DNA of 8,927 nt from CAZDHT01 sp964505325 (GTDB lineage Bacteria > Planctomycetota > PUPC01): NCBI GenBank assembly GCA_964505325.1, contig CAZDHT010000228.1, forward strand, positions 1 through 8,927. Direction: 5' to 3'. The notes below the pieces were generated by a model, which ran no database searches, was not told where the DNA came from, and worked only from the letters and a program-made list of their open reading frames with translations. Each line of letters starts with the position of its first letter. Positions within the stretch are counted from its first letter, which is position 1. Of the stretch, positions 1 to 6,046 are shown in pieces. Both the position numbers and the translations under genes were made by a program.

Positions 1-77
1 CCCGAAAAATACTCCGCCCCCTCCACCCTCCCCACCTCGTTCGTCTATTCCTCACGGCTGCTGGGCTTCCACGACGC

Positions 78-106
78 TTGTTTTGCCCGCGCCGAACCGG
101 TAAAAT
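78..106 (+). promoter_or_regulatory. Predicted sigma70-like promoter for tRNA-Leu
   Basis: TTGTTT at 78-83 is followed after 17 bp by TAAAAT at 101-106. The -10 box matches the consensus at five of six positions, while the -35 box matches only its TTG half. A start about 7 bp after the -10 box would fall near 113, just before the mature tRNA 5' end at 116. Bases 1-77 contain a pyrimidine-rich stretch and no gene that I can support. Prediction by eye only. Confidence 0.5.
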
Positions 107-115
107 GACCGCCGC

Positions 116-203
116 GCCAGAGTGGCGGAATTGGCAGACGCGTCGGATTCAAAATCCGGTGCTCTTTTAGAGCATGTGGGTTCGAGTCCCACCTCTGGCA
201 CCA
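116..203 (+). tRNA. tRNA-Leu, anticodon CAA
   Basis: A complete class II tRNA of 88 nt. The acceptor strands GCCAGAG (116-122) and CTCTGGC (193-199) pair perfectly, followed by discriminator A at 200 and an encoded CCA at 201-203. The anticodon stem is TCGGA/TCCGG around the loop TTCAAAA, which places the anticodon CAA at 150-152 and makes it a reader of the leucine codon UUG. A long variable arm with a TGCTCT/AGAGCA stem is typical of tRNA-Leu. The T arm is GTGGG/CCCAC around the loop TTCGAGT. No hairpin-plus-T terminator separates it from the gene beginning at 251, so read-through into that gene is possible. Confidence 0.97.
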
Positions 204-250
204 GCCCAACTTGGCTTGCGCCGCGACCACTCGGCACCCAGGAACCTGCA

Positions 251-1501
251 TTGGCGAAGCGCCCGGCCAAAGAGAAAACGCTCACCGTCTTCGTACCGGA
301 GGGGTTCACCGGCTTCGAATGCGCCATGTGCGGCCAATGCTGCGATGAGCCCCCCCGGATCGCCATCCCGTCCGCCAAGTACGAACGGCTCGCGCGGGCG
401 CTGCAGGAATCGGGGTTCCGCTTCCCCGTGCGGGACGCGGTGATGAGAGACGAGCGCGCCCCCGGGGGGGCCGCGTCGTTCGCGCTGGTCGGCGAGAAGT
501 GCGTGTTCCTCACCCCCGAAGGCCACTGCCACCTGTGCGATGTCGGTGTGCCAGGGCTCCGCGGGCTGTGGTGCATCTCCTTTCCCGTATCGCCCATCAT
601 CACCCCCCGCGGGGTCAACTACGCTGTCTCCTTCGCGTGCCCCAAGACCGCCGAGATGCTGCGCGCCCGGAAGCCCCTCAACATGCTTGCCCTCACCGTA
701 ACCGGCGAGCAGCTTCCCAGCGCCGAGCGGCCGTTCTCTTCCAAGCACCGGATCCCGACCGTCCGCGGCCGCCCCAAGCTCGACTGGCCGGCCTATCGGC
801 TGGTGGAAGGAATGCTCCTCGCCATCGCGCGGGACTGGGATATCAACACCACCGACCGGCTCGCGGTGATGCCGGTCATGCTGAACCACCTGCTGCGCGA
901 CTACGCCGGCCCAGAGTCGGACGCGGCGCTGCGGGGGCGCGTCTCCCATGCGGGCCGCCAGCTCGGCGAGATGATCAAGACGGCCCGTTCGTTCCGCCCC
1001 GACCACGAGGCCCATTACGAGGCGCTGGCCGGCATCTTCGGCCGGCGTATCGGGCTGCGGACGCGGACCCAGCTCCGCACGCTGATCGACCGGGCCATGC
1101 GCCAGGTCCGCCAGCGGCGGACCGCGACCAAGGGCGCCGAGCTGGGCGCGGCGCTCGGCCACCTGTACGCCACACGATACAAGCCCAGGGCCTCCCGGTT
1201 TGAGCACGTCCTGGGGAATTACATCGTCTGCCGGATCTTCGCCAGCCGCGAAATGCTGAGCGGCGGGGTGTACAAGGGCGTGTACGCGGTCGCTTGCCTC
1301 GTCGCACTTATCCGCTTCGTCGCCACCACCACCGCGGCCGAACGCGACGTGATGGTCAACACCGACATCCTCATCGAGGCCGTCCGAACCGTCGAAAAGC
1401 TCTTCGCCCAGAGCCGCAACATCTTCGACTTCCTCGACACCGACGAGGAGCAGAAGCGGATGCCCGATCCCGCCCGCCTCGCCGCGCTCGTGCGGATCTA
1501 G
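251..1501 (+). CDS. FliB/YkgJ-type cysteine-cluster protein (lysine-N-methylase-like)
   Basis: A 416-aa protein. I chose the TTG at 251 because AGGAA (240-244) lies 6 nt upstream and the longer in-frame reading from 122 runs through the tRNA. The N-terminal region has the CxxCxxCC signature at C24, C27, C30 and C31. It continues with C84 in a CVFLTPEGHCHLC block (C93, C96), then C108 and C130 in an SFACPKTAEML segment. This spacing and the overall length match my recollection of FliB, the flagellin lysine-N-methylase family. The C-terminal helical stretch, including a FEHVLGNYIVCRIF segment, also looks FliB-like. Simpler YkgJ proteins share the cysteine cluster, thought to bind iron or zinc, but are much shorter. 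No flagellar gene is nearby, so the substrate is unknown. The family call is fairly firm; methylase activity is inference. Confidence 0.75.
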   Translation: MAKRPAKEKTLTVFVPEGFTGFECAMCGQCCDEPPRIAIPSAKYERLARALQESGFRFPVRDAVMRDERAPGGAASFALVGEKCVFLTPEGHCHLCDVGVPGLRGLWCISFPVSPIITPRGVNYAVSFACPKTAEMLRARKPLNMLALTVTGEQLPSAERPFSSKHRIPTVRGRPKLDWPAYRLVEGMLLAIARDWDINTTDRLAVMPVMLNHLLRDYAGPESDAALRGRVSHAGRQLGEMIKTARSFRPDHEAHYEALAGIFGRRIGLRTRTQLRTLIDRAMRQVRQRRTATKGAELGAALGHLYATRYKPRASRFEHVLGNYIVCRIFASREMLSGGVYKGVYAVACLVALIRFVATTTAAERDVMVNTDILIEAVRTVEKLFAQSRNIFDFLDTDEEQKRMPDPARLAALVRI

Positions 1502-1674
1502 GCTCTGTCTGACAAACCGGCAGACAGGAAGGGACTCCGCCGAAGCGGCTATGTCCCTCTCGCGAAGGCGGATGTCCGCCCCGCCGTGTCGTGCATGTCA
1601 GTCGGTGGGGCAGGCATTCTTGCCTGCCAATCGCGCTTGGGCAGGTGAGAGTAACATTTGTCAGACAGCTAGCC
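1502..1674. repeat. MITE-like element with inverted ends
   Basis: CTGTCTGACAAA at 1505-1516 has its exact reverse complement at 1657-1668. Outside these 12-bp arms a GGCT/AGCC pair extends the match if a 2-nt gap is allowed. Inside are three hairpins: AGGGAC/GTCCCT with a nested CCGC-CGAA-GCGG (1530-1558), GGCGG/CCGCC (1567-1580) and GGCAGGCA/TGCCTGCC with a 4-nt loop (1609-1628). There is no ORF with credible coding character and no transposase. The shape fits a non-autonomous mobile or REP-like dispersed element. CTAG occurs at both edges (1498-1501 and 1669-1672) and could be a target duplication, but the left copy does not abut the matched arm, so this is uncertain. Confidence 0.6.
1609..1628. 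repeat. Perfect 8-bp hairpin inside the MITE-like element
   Basis: GGCAGGCA (1609-1616), a TTCT loop and TGCCTGCC (1621-1628) form a perfect stem that works on either strand. A related GGCAGG follows at 1640-1645. There is no T-tract on the + strand, so it is not a standard terminator. It may still slow polymerase or protect the 3' end of the mRNA from the gene ending at 1501. Confidence 0.6.
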
Positions 1675-1743
1675 CGAACACCAGTGGCTTGAGCCCTGTC
1701 AGCGGCGGCCAGAGAGTACAAGGGGCTTACCGCCGTCTCTGTC

Positions 1744-1867
1744 GTACTCTTACTCGTACTCGTAATCCTCTCTGTCAGGGGAAGTTGCGAAGCAGCGATT
1801 ACGATTACGAGCAAGAGTACGAGCAAGAGCAAGAGTAAGAGCAGAAGCATAGAGTAAGACCAAGAGC
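1744..1867. repeat. GAGYAM-type hexamer repeat tract with an inverted partner
   Basis: Bases 1797-1867 are built from units such as GATTAC, GAGCAA, GAGTAC and GAGTAA, in steps of about six bases. The upstream segment 1744-1767 (GTACTCTTACTC...) is the same motif on the opposite strand. Its reverse complement matches 1803-1826 at 19 of 24 positions, with 35 nt between the arms, so a long imperfect hairpin can form in RNA from either direction. An additional 7-bp inverted pair, AGAGTAC (1713-1719) and GTACTCT (1744-1750), overlaps it. Translated readings of this tract are low-complexity (YDYEQEYEQEQE or poly-leucine), so I do not call a gene. It lies between two convergent transcription units. 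Confidence 0.65.
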
Positions 1868-1878
1868 GAAGCTCTGGG
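1859..1878. terminator. Short hairpin, weak candidate terminator
   Basis: AGAGC-GAA-GCTCT at 1863-1875 is a perfect 5-bp stem, extended by flanking CC/GG with one bulge. No run of T follows on the + strand, and only a mixed TTGGTCTT follows on the - strand. It could help end transcription from either convergent gene, but it lacks the standard intrinsic terminator form. Confidence 0.25.
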
Positions 1879-1921
1879 GCACGGGTTACGTCCGCTGAGT
1901 TACTGGTATTGAGCCTCACAC

Positions 1922-1997
1922 TGGCGCGGCGGTGAATTGAGGAGTTTGCCCATGCCGTTCGCCACCGGCTCCCCCACCCATCATTCACCGCTCGCCA
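1922..1997 (-). repeat. Imperfect palindromic element abutting the operon's last stop codon
   Basis: Arms at 1922-1937 (TGGCGCGGCGGTGAAT) and 1983-1997 (ATTCACCGCTCGCCA) are near-perfect inverted copies. They share a 9-bp exact core, GCGGTGAAT/ATTCACCGC, and differ by one inserted and one changed base further out. The loop is 45 nt. The element touches the TAG of the gene ending at 1998, so the mRNA would fold immediately after its stop codon. No U-tract follows. It may stabilise the 3' end, act as a factor-assisted terminator site, or be another small dispersed repeat. Confidence 0.45.
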
Positions 1998-2804
1998 CTA
2001 CCCCTCCGGATGGTAGAGCAATTGGATTCGCCACAACAGGTACGCGTCGTATTGCTCGACGCTGTTGAGCTTGAGGTTGGTCTGCGGGTTGCCGTCCATC
2101 ACGTGCAGGACACTGGCGTCGATGTACGCTTGGGTGCACAGGGGGCCGAGCGCCTTGATGAACTGGCACAGGTTGGCCAGCGAGGTCGGCTGCATCTTCA
2201 GGCCGGTCCGGACGAAGTTGAACGTGCCGGCGGGCAGGCGGAGATGGTGCGCCGGCTCGACCGCGAGGACGTCGAGGTAGTGGTCATACTCGGTATGCCT
2301 CTCGTGGCGGACGACGCGGCCGAGCGCATCAGAGATGGGGAAGCCTGCGGGCGGCATCATGGTGCTTGGCGTCGCCTCGAAGCTTGCGGCGTCCTCGATG
2401 ATGCGCTTTTCCGTCTCCGTCCGAACGTGCGCGGTGGCGAGGAGGACGATGTCCTTGTATGGGACGTTGACGGCGCCGATGCGCCGGCTGTCGGCGTCGC
2501 GCAGGTCCGACACTTCGAGCGCGCTCTCGCCGAGCCGCGCCGTCTCGAGGAATGCAGGGTCGGGGAAGCGGACCAGTCCGCCCTCCGGCAGCGCGAACGT
2601 CTTGACACCCGCCTGCGACAGCGCGGCGACGGCCCGGCCGGCCTGGGCCTCGGTAAGTTCTGAGGCCAGTATGCCGACGCGCTCGCGTATCTCGCGGGTC
2701 ACGTCGAACGCGACCCTGCCCGTGGCCTGTGCGAGAGTGCGGCTTACCACAGGGATCGGCACTGAAAGCTCGCCGCGGGCAATGACGTGGAATAGCTCGG
2801 CCAC
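1998..2804 (-). CDS. Uncharacterised protein, last gene of the acc operon
   Basis: A 268-aa protein of no function I can name. The GTG start at 2804 has GAAGG (2813-2817) 8 nt upstream; the frame opens no further than an ATT just after the stop of the preceding gene, 30 nt away. Residues about 20-73 (an RTLAQATGR segment, then LTEAQAGRAVAALSQAGV) have a helix-strand rhythm reminiscent of the L7/L12 C-terminal or ClpS-like fold, a weak analogy only. A middle stretch (about 115-145) gives VPYKDIVLLATAHVRTETEKR, and a C-terminal block (about 170-268) contains YDHYLDVLAVEP, TFNFVRTGL and SLANLCQFIKALGP. There is no signal peptide, membrane segment or cysteine cluster. I recall similar architectures among unannotated bacterial proteins. 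Its place in the operon suggests a housekeeping or envelope-linked role, unproven. Confidence 0.8.
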   Translation of the reverse strand: MAELFHVIARGELSVPIPVVSRTLAQATGRVAFDVTREIRERVGILASELTEAQAGRAVAALSQAGVKTFALPEGGLVRFPDPAFLETARLGESALEVSDLRDADSRRIGAVNVPYKDIVLLATAHVRTETEKRIIEDAASFEATPSTMMPPAGFPISDALGRVVRHERHTEYDHYLDVLAVEPAHHLRLPAGTFNFVRTGLKMQPTSLANLCQFIKALGPLCTQAYIDASVLHVMDGNPQTNLKLNSVEQYDAYLLWRIQLLYHPEG

Positions 2805-2834
2805 CGCGTTGACCTTCGGTGAGAGTGAAATCCC

Positions 2835-3443
2835 CTACTCCGGCACGGGATACTGTGGCGCCCGGATGGCCTTGGTCTCGTCTTCTTCCGGTGGCACGAT
2901 CTTCCTCTTCTTCTTGTCGCCCTTCTTGGGCTTGCTCGGCGGCCGGAAGTGATGCTTGATCGTCAGGTGAAACTCGATCGGCGGCGCCCCGGGGATGATC
3001 TGCTGATACCGTTCCGACAGCACCCGCGACAACGCGTCGTGAACGGCGACGATGTTGGTGATGTCCTTGATCCGCGCGTCGACCTGCCCGGCGGACGGCA
3101 CGCTGGTCTGCTTGTCGACGACCAGCTTCACCCGGATGTCGTGCACCTCGGGCAGCGACTTCGCCGTGCGCCGAAGCGCCTCCTCCACCGCCGACGCGTG
3201 CACCCGGACGCTCCCCGTCTCGCTCTTCAGCACGACGAACTTGCTCACGTCGCGCCGCCACGTCTTGCTGAACTTCAGCAACTGCCAGAAGATCAGGACG
3301 ACGCCGGCGATGAGACAGACAATCTCGAGGGCGTCGTGCCCTTCGCTGTCGATGTGCCGAATGCCGATGGCCCACAACAGGAAGCCGGCCGCGATGACCA
3401 ACAGGTACTCGATGTAGCGGGTCCCTCTCAACGGGCTTGCCAT
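2835..3443 (-). CDS. Two-TM Asp23/AmaP-like membrane protein
   Basis: A 202-aa protein. The ATG at 3443 has a GGAGG (3452-3456) 8 nt upstream, in the 17-nt gap after accC; a longer open frame reaching 3866 lies inside accC and is rejected. Two hydrophobic segments (about residues 11-28, YLLVIAAGFLLWAIGI, and 40-57, IVCLIAGVVLIFWQLL) form a hairpin. They are followed by a soluble region (about 75-167) beginning GSVRVHASAVEEALRRTAK and EVHDIRVKLVV, the pattern of Asp23-family domains. This is the layout of AmaP, the membrane anchor of Asp23 in Gram-positives. A lysine-rich patch (171-181, KPKKGDKKKRK) and a Pro/Glu tail end the protein. In B. subtilis the Asp23-family gene yqhY also follows accC, which supports the call. 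Its molecular role is not known. Confidence 0.7.
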   Translation of the reverse strand: MASPLRGTRYIEYLLVIAAGFLLWAIGIRHIDSEGHDALEIVCLIAGVVLIFWQLLKFSKTWRRDVSKFVVLKSETGSVRVHASAVEEALRRTAKSLPEVHDIRVKLVVDKQTSVPSAGQVDARIKDITNIVAVHDALSRVLSERYQQIIPGAPPIEFHLTIKHHFRPPSKPKKGDKKKRKIVPPEEDETKAIRAPQYPVPE

Positions 3444-3460
3444 GGTATCGCCCTCCTCGT

Positions 3461-4873
3461 TCACGAGCCGCCTCCGGCCTGTTCCAGCGCCTCTTCCGCT
3501 TCCTCTCCCGCGTGTCCGGTGTCTGAGAATCCGCCGTTGTCCAGGACGGACTCGACGAACTTCGTGTCGATCCGCCCGGATAGAAACGCGCTGTGCCCGA
3601 AGATGTCCAGGTACAGCGGGATGGTGGTCTTGATGCCCTCGATGACGTACTCTTCGAGCGCCCGCTGCATGCACGCGATCGCCTCGCGCCGATTTCGCCG
3701 GTGGACGATCAGCTTGCCCACCAGCGAATCGTAGGCGGGTGAGATGGTGAACCCCGCGTAGGCGTGCGAGTCGACCCGCACCCCCGGCCCGCCGGGCGCG
3801 TAGTATTTGGTGATGGTTCCCGGCGCCGGCTGGAACGTCTCGGGGTCTTCCGCGTTGATGCGGCACTCGATCGCGACCCCCTCGATCTTGACGTCCTCCT
3901 GCCGCAGGCTCAGCCGCTCGCCGGAGGCGATGCGGAGCTGCTCGCGGACGATGTCCACCCCGGTCACCATCTCGGTCACCGGGTGCTCGACCTGGATGCG
4001 GCAGTTCATCTCGATGAAGAAATAATTGCCGTCGCCGTTGACCAGGAACTCGACCGTGCCCGCGCCGTAATAGTTGACCGCGTTGGCGATGGCAATGGCC
4101 GACTCACCCAGGCGCCGGCGGAGGCCGTCTTCGAGGGCGGGGCATGGGGCCTCCTCGATGAGCTTCTGGTGCCGGCGCTGGAGGCTGCAGTCCCGGTCTC
4201 CCAGGTGGATGACGTTGCCGTGATGGTCGCCGAGCAGTTGGATCTCCACGTGGCGGGCGCCGCTGACGTATTTCTCGATATACACCGCCCGGTCGCCGAA
4301 CGCGGCCCCCGCTTCCGACTCGGCCACCGCGAAGCAGTTGAGCAGGCTCATGTCGTTGTGCGCCGCCCGCATCCCGCGGCCGCCGCCGCCCATCGCCGCC
4401 TTGACCAGCACCGGATAGCCTATCTCGTGCGCCAGGGCCACCGCTTCCTCGCCGCTTCCTACCGCACCCTTGCTGCCGGGGACGACGGGCACCTTGGAGT
4501 TCGTCGCGATCTCGCGGGCCCTCACCTTGTCGCCCATCTGGCTCATCGCTTCCGCCGACGGGCCGATGAACTCCAGGTTGCAGCTCCGGCACACCTCGGC
4601 GAAGCGGCTCACCTCGGACAAGAATCCGTAGCCGGGGTGGATGGCCTCGACGTCGGCCACCTCGGCCGCCGAGATGATCGACGGGATGTTGAGGTAGCTC
4701 TGTTCGCTGGGCGCGGGGCCGATGCAGATGCGCTCGTCGGCGAAGTCAAGGTAGATGGCGTCCTTGTCCGCCTCGGAGTACGCGGCGACGGTCGAAATCC
4801 CCAGTTGCTTGCAGGCCCGGATGATGCGGAGAGCGATCTCCCCGCGGGCACATATGAGGATTCGTGAGAACAC
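3461..4873 (-). CDS. accC: Acetyl-CoA carboxylase, biotin carboxylase subunit
   Basis: A 470-aa protein that carboxylates the biotin on AccB using ATP and bicarbonate, the first half-reaction of malonyl-CoA synthesis in the cytoplasm. The GTG start at 4873 has AGGAG (4879-4883) 5 nt upstream. Family landmarks are present: the ATP-grasp glycine loop (GGGGRG, 162-167) and likely counterparts of the E. coli active-site residues at K116, K158, H208, K237, E275, E288, N290, R292, E296 and R338. The sequence is close to E. coli AccC over most of its length, with about 20 extra residues at the C-terminus rich in Glu, Ala and Gly. Two positions differ from the usual motif: residues 8-9 read CA where IANRGEIA is common, and C291 replaces Thr in EMNTRIQVEHP. 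It follows accB by a 94-nt gap in which I see no convincing promoter. Confidence 0.97.
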   Translation of the reverse strand: MFSRILICARGEIALRIIRACKQLGISTVAAYSEADKDAIYLDFADERICIGPAPSEQSYLNIPSIISAAEVADVEAIHPGYGFLSEVSRFAEVCRSCNLEFIGPSAEAMSQMGDKVRAREIATNSKVPVVPGSKGAVGSGEEAVALAHEIGYPVLVKAAMGGGGRGMRAAHNDMSLLNCFAVAESEAGAAFGDRAVYIEKYVSGARHVEIQLLGDHHGNVIHLGDRDCSLQRRHQKLIEEAPCPALEDGLRRRLGESAIAIANAVNYYGAGTVEFLVNGDGNYFFIEMNCRIQVEHPVTEMVTGVDIVREQLRIASGERLSLRQEDVKIEGVAIECRINAEDPETFQPAPGTITKYYAPGGPGVRVDSHAYAGFTISPAYDSLVGKLIVHRRNRREAIACMQRALEEYVIEGIKTTIPLYLDIFGHSAFLSGRIDTKFVESVLDNGGFSDTGHAGEEAEEALEQAGGGS

Positions 4874-4967
4874 GCTGACTCCTGCTTACCTGCCCTGCGT
4901 CATCTGTCGTTTACGTGCGCCCGGCTGCCGAACGTGGACCATCCTGTGACCCATACCGAACAAGGAG

Positions 4968-5444
4968 TCAACTTCCAGCGGCGATCAGGAAGAGCGGCTG
5001 GCCGTATTCCACCGGCTCACTGTTTTCGACCAGGATCTTCACCACCCGGCCTGCGTGCTCCGCCTTGATCTCGTTCATGACCTTCATCGCCTCGATGATG
5101 CAGAGGACTGTCTCCTCTTTGACCTCGTCGCCGACCTCGACGAACGAATCGCCCTCGGGCTTCGCCGCCCGGTAGAACGTCCCGACCATCGGCGACGTGA
5201 CGGCGACGGTTCCCGGCTCGTGCTCCGGCTCCGCCGAGGCGTCCGCGCCGGCGGGCGCCGCGGGCCGGGCGGGCGGCGGCGCGGGCATCTGGGCATGTGG
5301 AACCCCCCGCGACTCAACCCGATCGCCGGCTTGCCTCAGCTTCACCTTGGTGTCATTCATGTTCACCTCGAGTTCGGCGAGGTCGTGTTCCTTCATAAAC
5401 GCAGCCAGCTCGTCGAGCAGGCCGCGCATCTTCTCGATATCCAT
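4968..5444 (-). CDS. accB: Acetyl-CoA carboxylase, biotin carboxyl carrier protein
   Basis: A 158-aa protein, close to the E. coli length. The ATG at 5444 has GGAGG (5450-5454) 5 nt upstream. The N-terminal helical segment (1-40) is the usual assembly region, followed by a flexible Ala/Pro linker (about 50-75) that contains PPP at 56-58. The biotinyl domain (about 78-156) starts at VTSPMVGTFYRA and carries the acceptor lysine K121 in the EAMKVMNE motif. Holocarboxylase synthetase (BirA) would attach biotin there; then AccC carboxylates it and the AccA/AccD carboxyltransferase, not in this window, uses it. The gene lies 25 nt after efp and before accC, the standard accB-accC pair. Confidence 0.97.
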   Translation of the reverse strand: MDIEKMRGLLDELAAFMKEHDLAELEVNMNDTKVKLRQAGDRVESRGVPHAQMPAPPPARPAAPAGADASAEPEHEPGTVAVTSPMVGTFYRAAKPEGDSFVEVGDEVKEETVLCIIEAMKVMNEIKAEHAGRVVKILVENSEPVEYGQPLFLIAAGS

Positions 5445-5469
5445 CCTGGCCTCCGGCAGAGAATGCCCC

Positions 5470-6027
5470 TTATACCCTTCCCAGGTACTCTCCGGTCCGA
5501 GTGTCGATCTGGATGACGTCCCCCTCGTTGATGAACAGCGGCACGTTGACCACGCCCCCCGTCTCCAGCTCGGCCGGTTTGCTCCCGCCGGCCGCGGTGT
5601 CGCCCTTCACCCCCGGATCGGTCCGCTTGACCTGCAACTCTACGAAGTTGGGAACGGAAATGTCGAGGACCCGATCCTGGTACATCACCACGGTGACGCG
5701 CATGTTCTCCTTGAGGTAAGCCGCGATGTGCTCGCACCGCTCGGCGGGGAAGGGGACCTGATCGTAGGTGTCGGGGTTCATGAAATGGTAGTTGGACGAA
5801 TCGCGGTAGAGGTACTCCAGTTCCTTCCGCTCGACCAGCGCCGTCTCGATGTTGTCCTTGGACTTGAACGTGTTCTCGATGACCGCCCCGGTCTCCAGGC
5901 TCTTGAGCTTCGTCCGCGTGAACGCGCCGCCCTTGCCAGGCTTCACGTGCTGGAAATACTCGACCCGGTACACGTTCCCGTTGTAGAGGATGGTCATTCC
6001 GTTCCTGAGGTCACTGCCGCCAATCAC
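5470..6027 (-). CDS. efp: Translation elongation factor P
   Basis: A 185-aa protein, the normal EF-P size. It binds between the P and E sites of the ribosome and relieves stalling at consecutive prolines. The GTG at 6027 has GGAGG (6038-6042) 10 nt upstream, a slightly long spacing; the alternative Met at residue 11 would cut into the first domain. Domain I holds the conserved loop HVKPGKGGAF with the tip lysine K32, equivalent to E. coli K34. Later blocks NFVELQVKRTDPGVKGDTA and the terminal DTRTGEYLGRV are diagnostic. The lysine tip means the arginine-rhamnosylation route does not apply. Whether K32 is beta-lysylated (EpmA/EpmB), otherwise modified or bare cannot be judged here, since no modification gene is in the window. 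It is 19 nt from the peptidase gene. Confidence 0.97.
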   Translation of the reverse strand: MIGGSDLRNGMTILYNGNVYRVEYFQHVKPGKGGAFTRTKLKSLETGAVIENTFKSKDNIETALVERKELEYLYRDSSNYHFMNPDTYDQVPFPAERCEHIAAYLKENMRVTVVMYQDRVLDISVPNFVELQVKRTDPGVKGDTAAGGSKPAELETGGVVNVPLFINEGDVIQIDTRTGEYLGRV

Positions 6028-6046
6028 GCGGTCTCACCCTCCAGCC

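Noticed and set aside
116..203. tRNA-Leu as an integration (att) site
   Set aside because: No direct repeat of the tRNA 3' end and no integrase or phage gene in the window.
122..250. N-terminal extension of the fliB-like protein
   Set aside because: It would translate the tRNA itself. The TTG at 251 has its own AGGAA and begins the family-like sequence.
45..618. - strand ORFs over the tRNA region
   Set aside because: They read the antisense of tRNA-Leu and of the fliB-like gene; the peptides (RWDSNPHALKEHRILNP and the like) are typical tRNA-antisense artefacts.
1551..1838. + strand ORF of 95 aa ending YDYEQEYEQEQE
   Set aside because: Translated repeat sequence with no RBS and no protein-like composition.
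1371..1988. - strand ORF of 205 aa with a poly-leucine run
   Set aside because: It is open only because the hexamer tract and MITE-like element lack stops; the Leu run is translated simple repeat, not a membrane helix.
3444..3866. Upstream extension of the Asp23-like ORF
   Set aside because: It overlaps the accC coding region in another frame; the ATG at 3443 has a good GGAGG and begins right before the TM segment.
4874..4967. Internal promoter in the accB-accC gap
   Set aside because: TTGTTC and TAAACG-like strings are present but not with usable spacing; nothing convincing was found.
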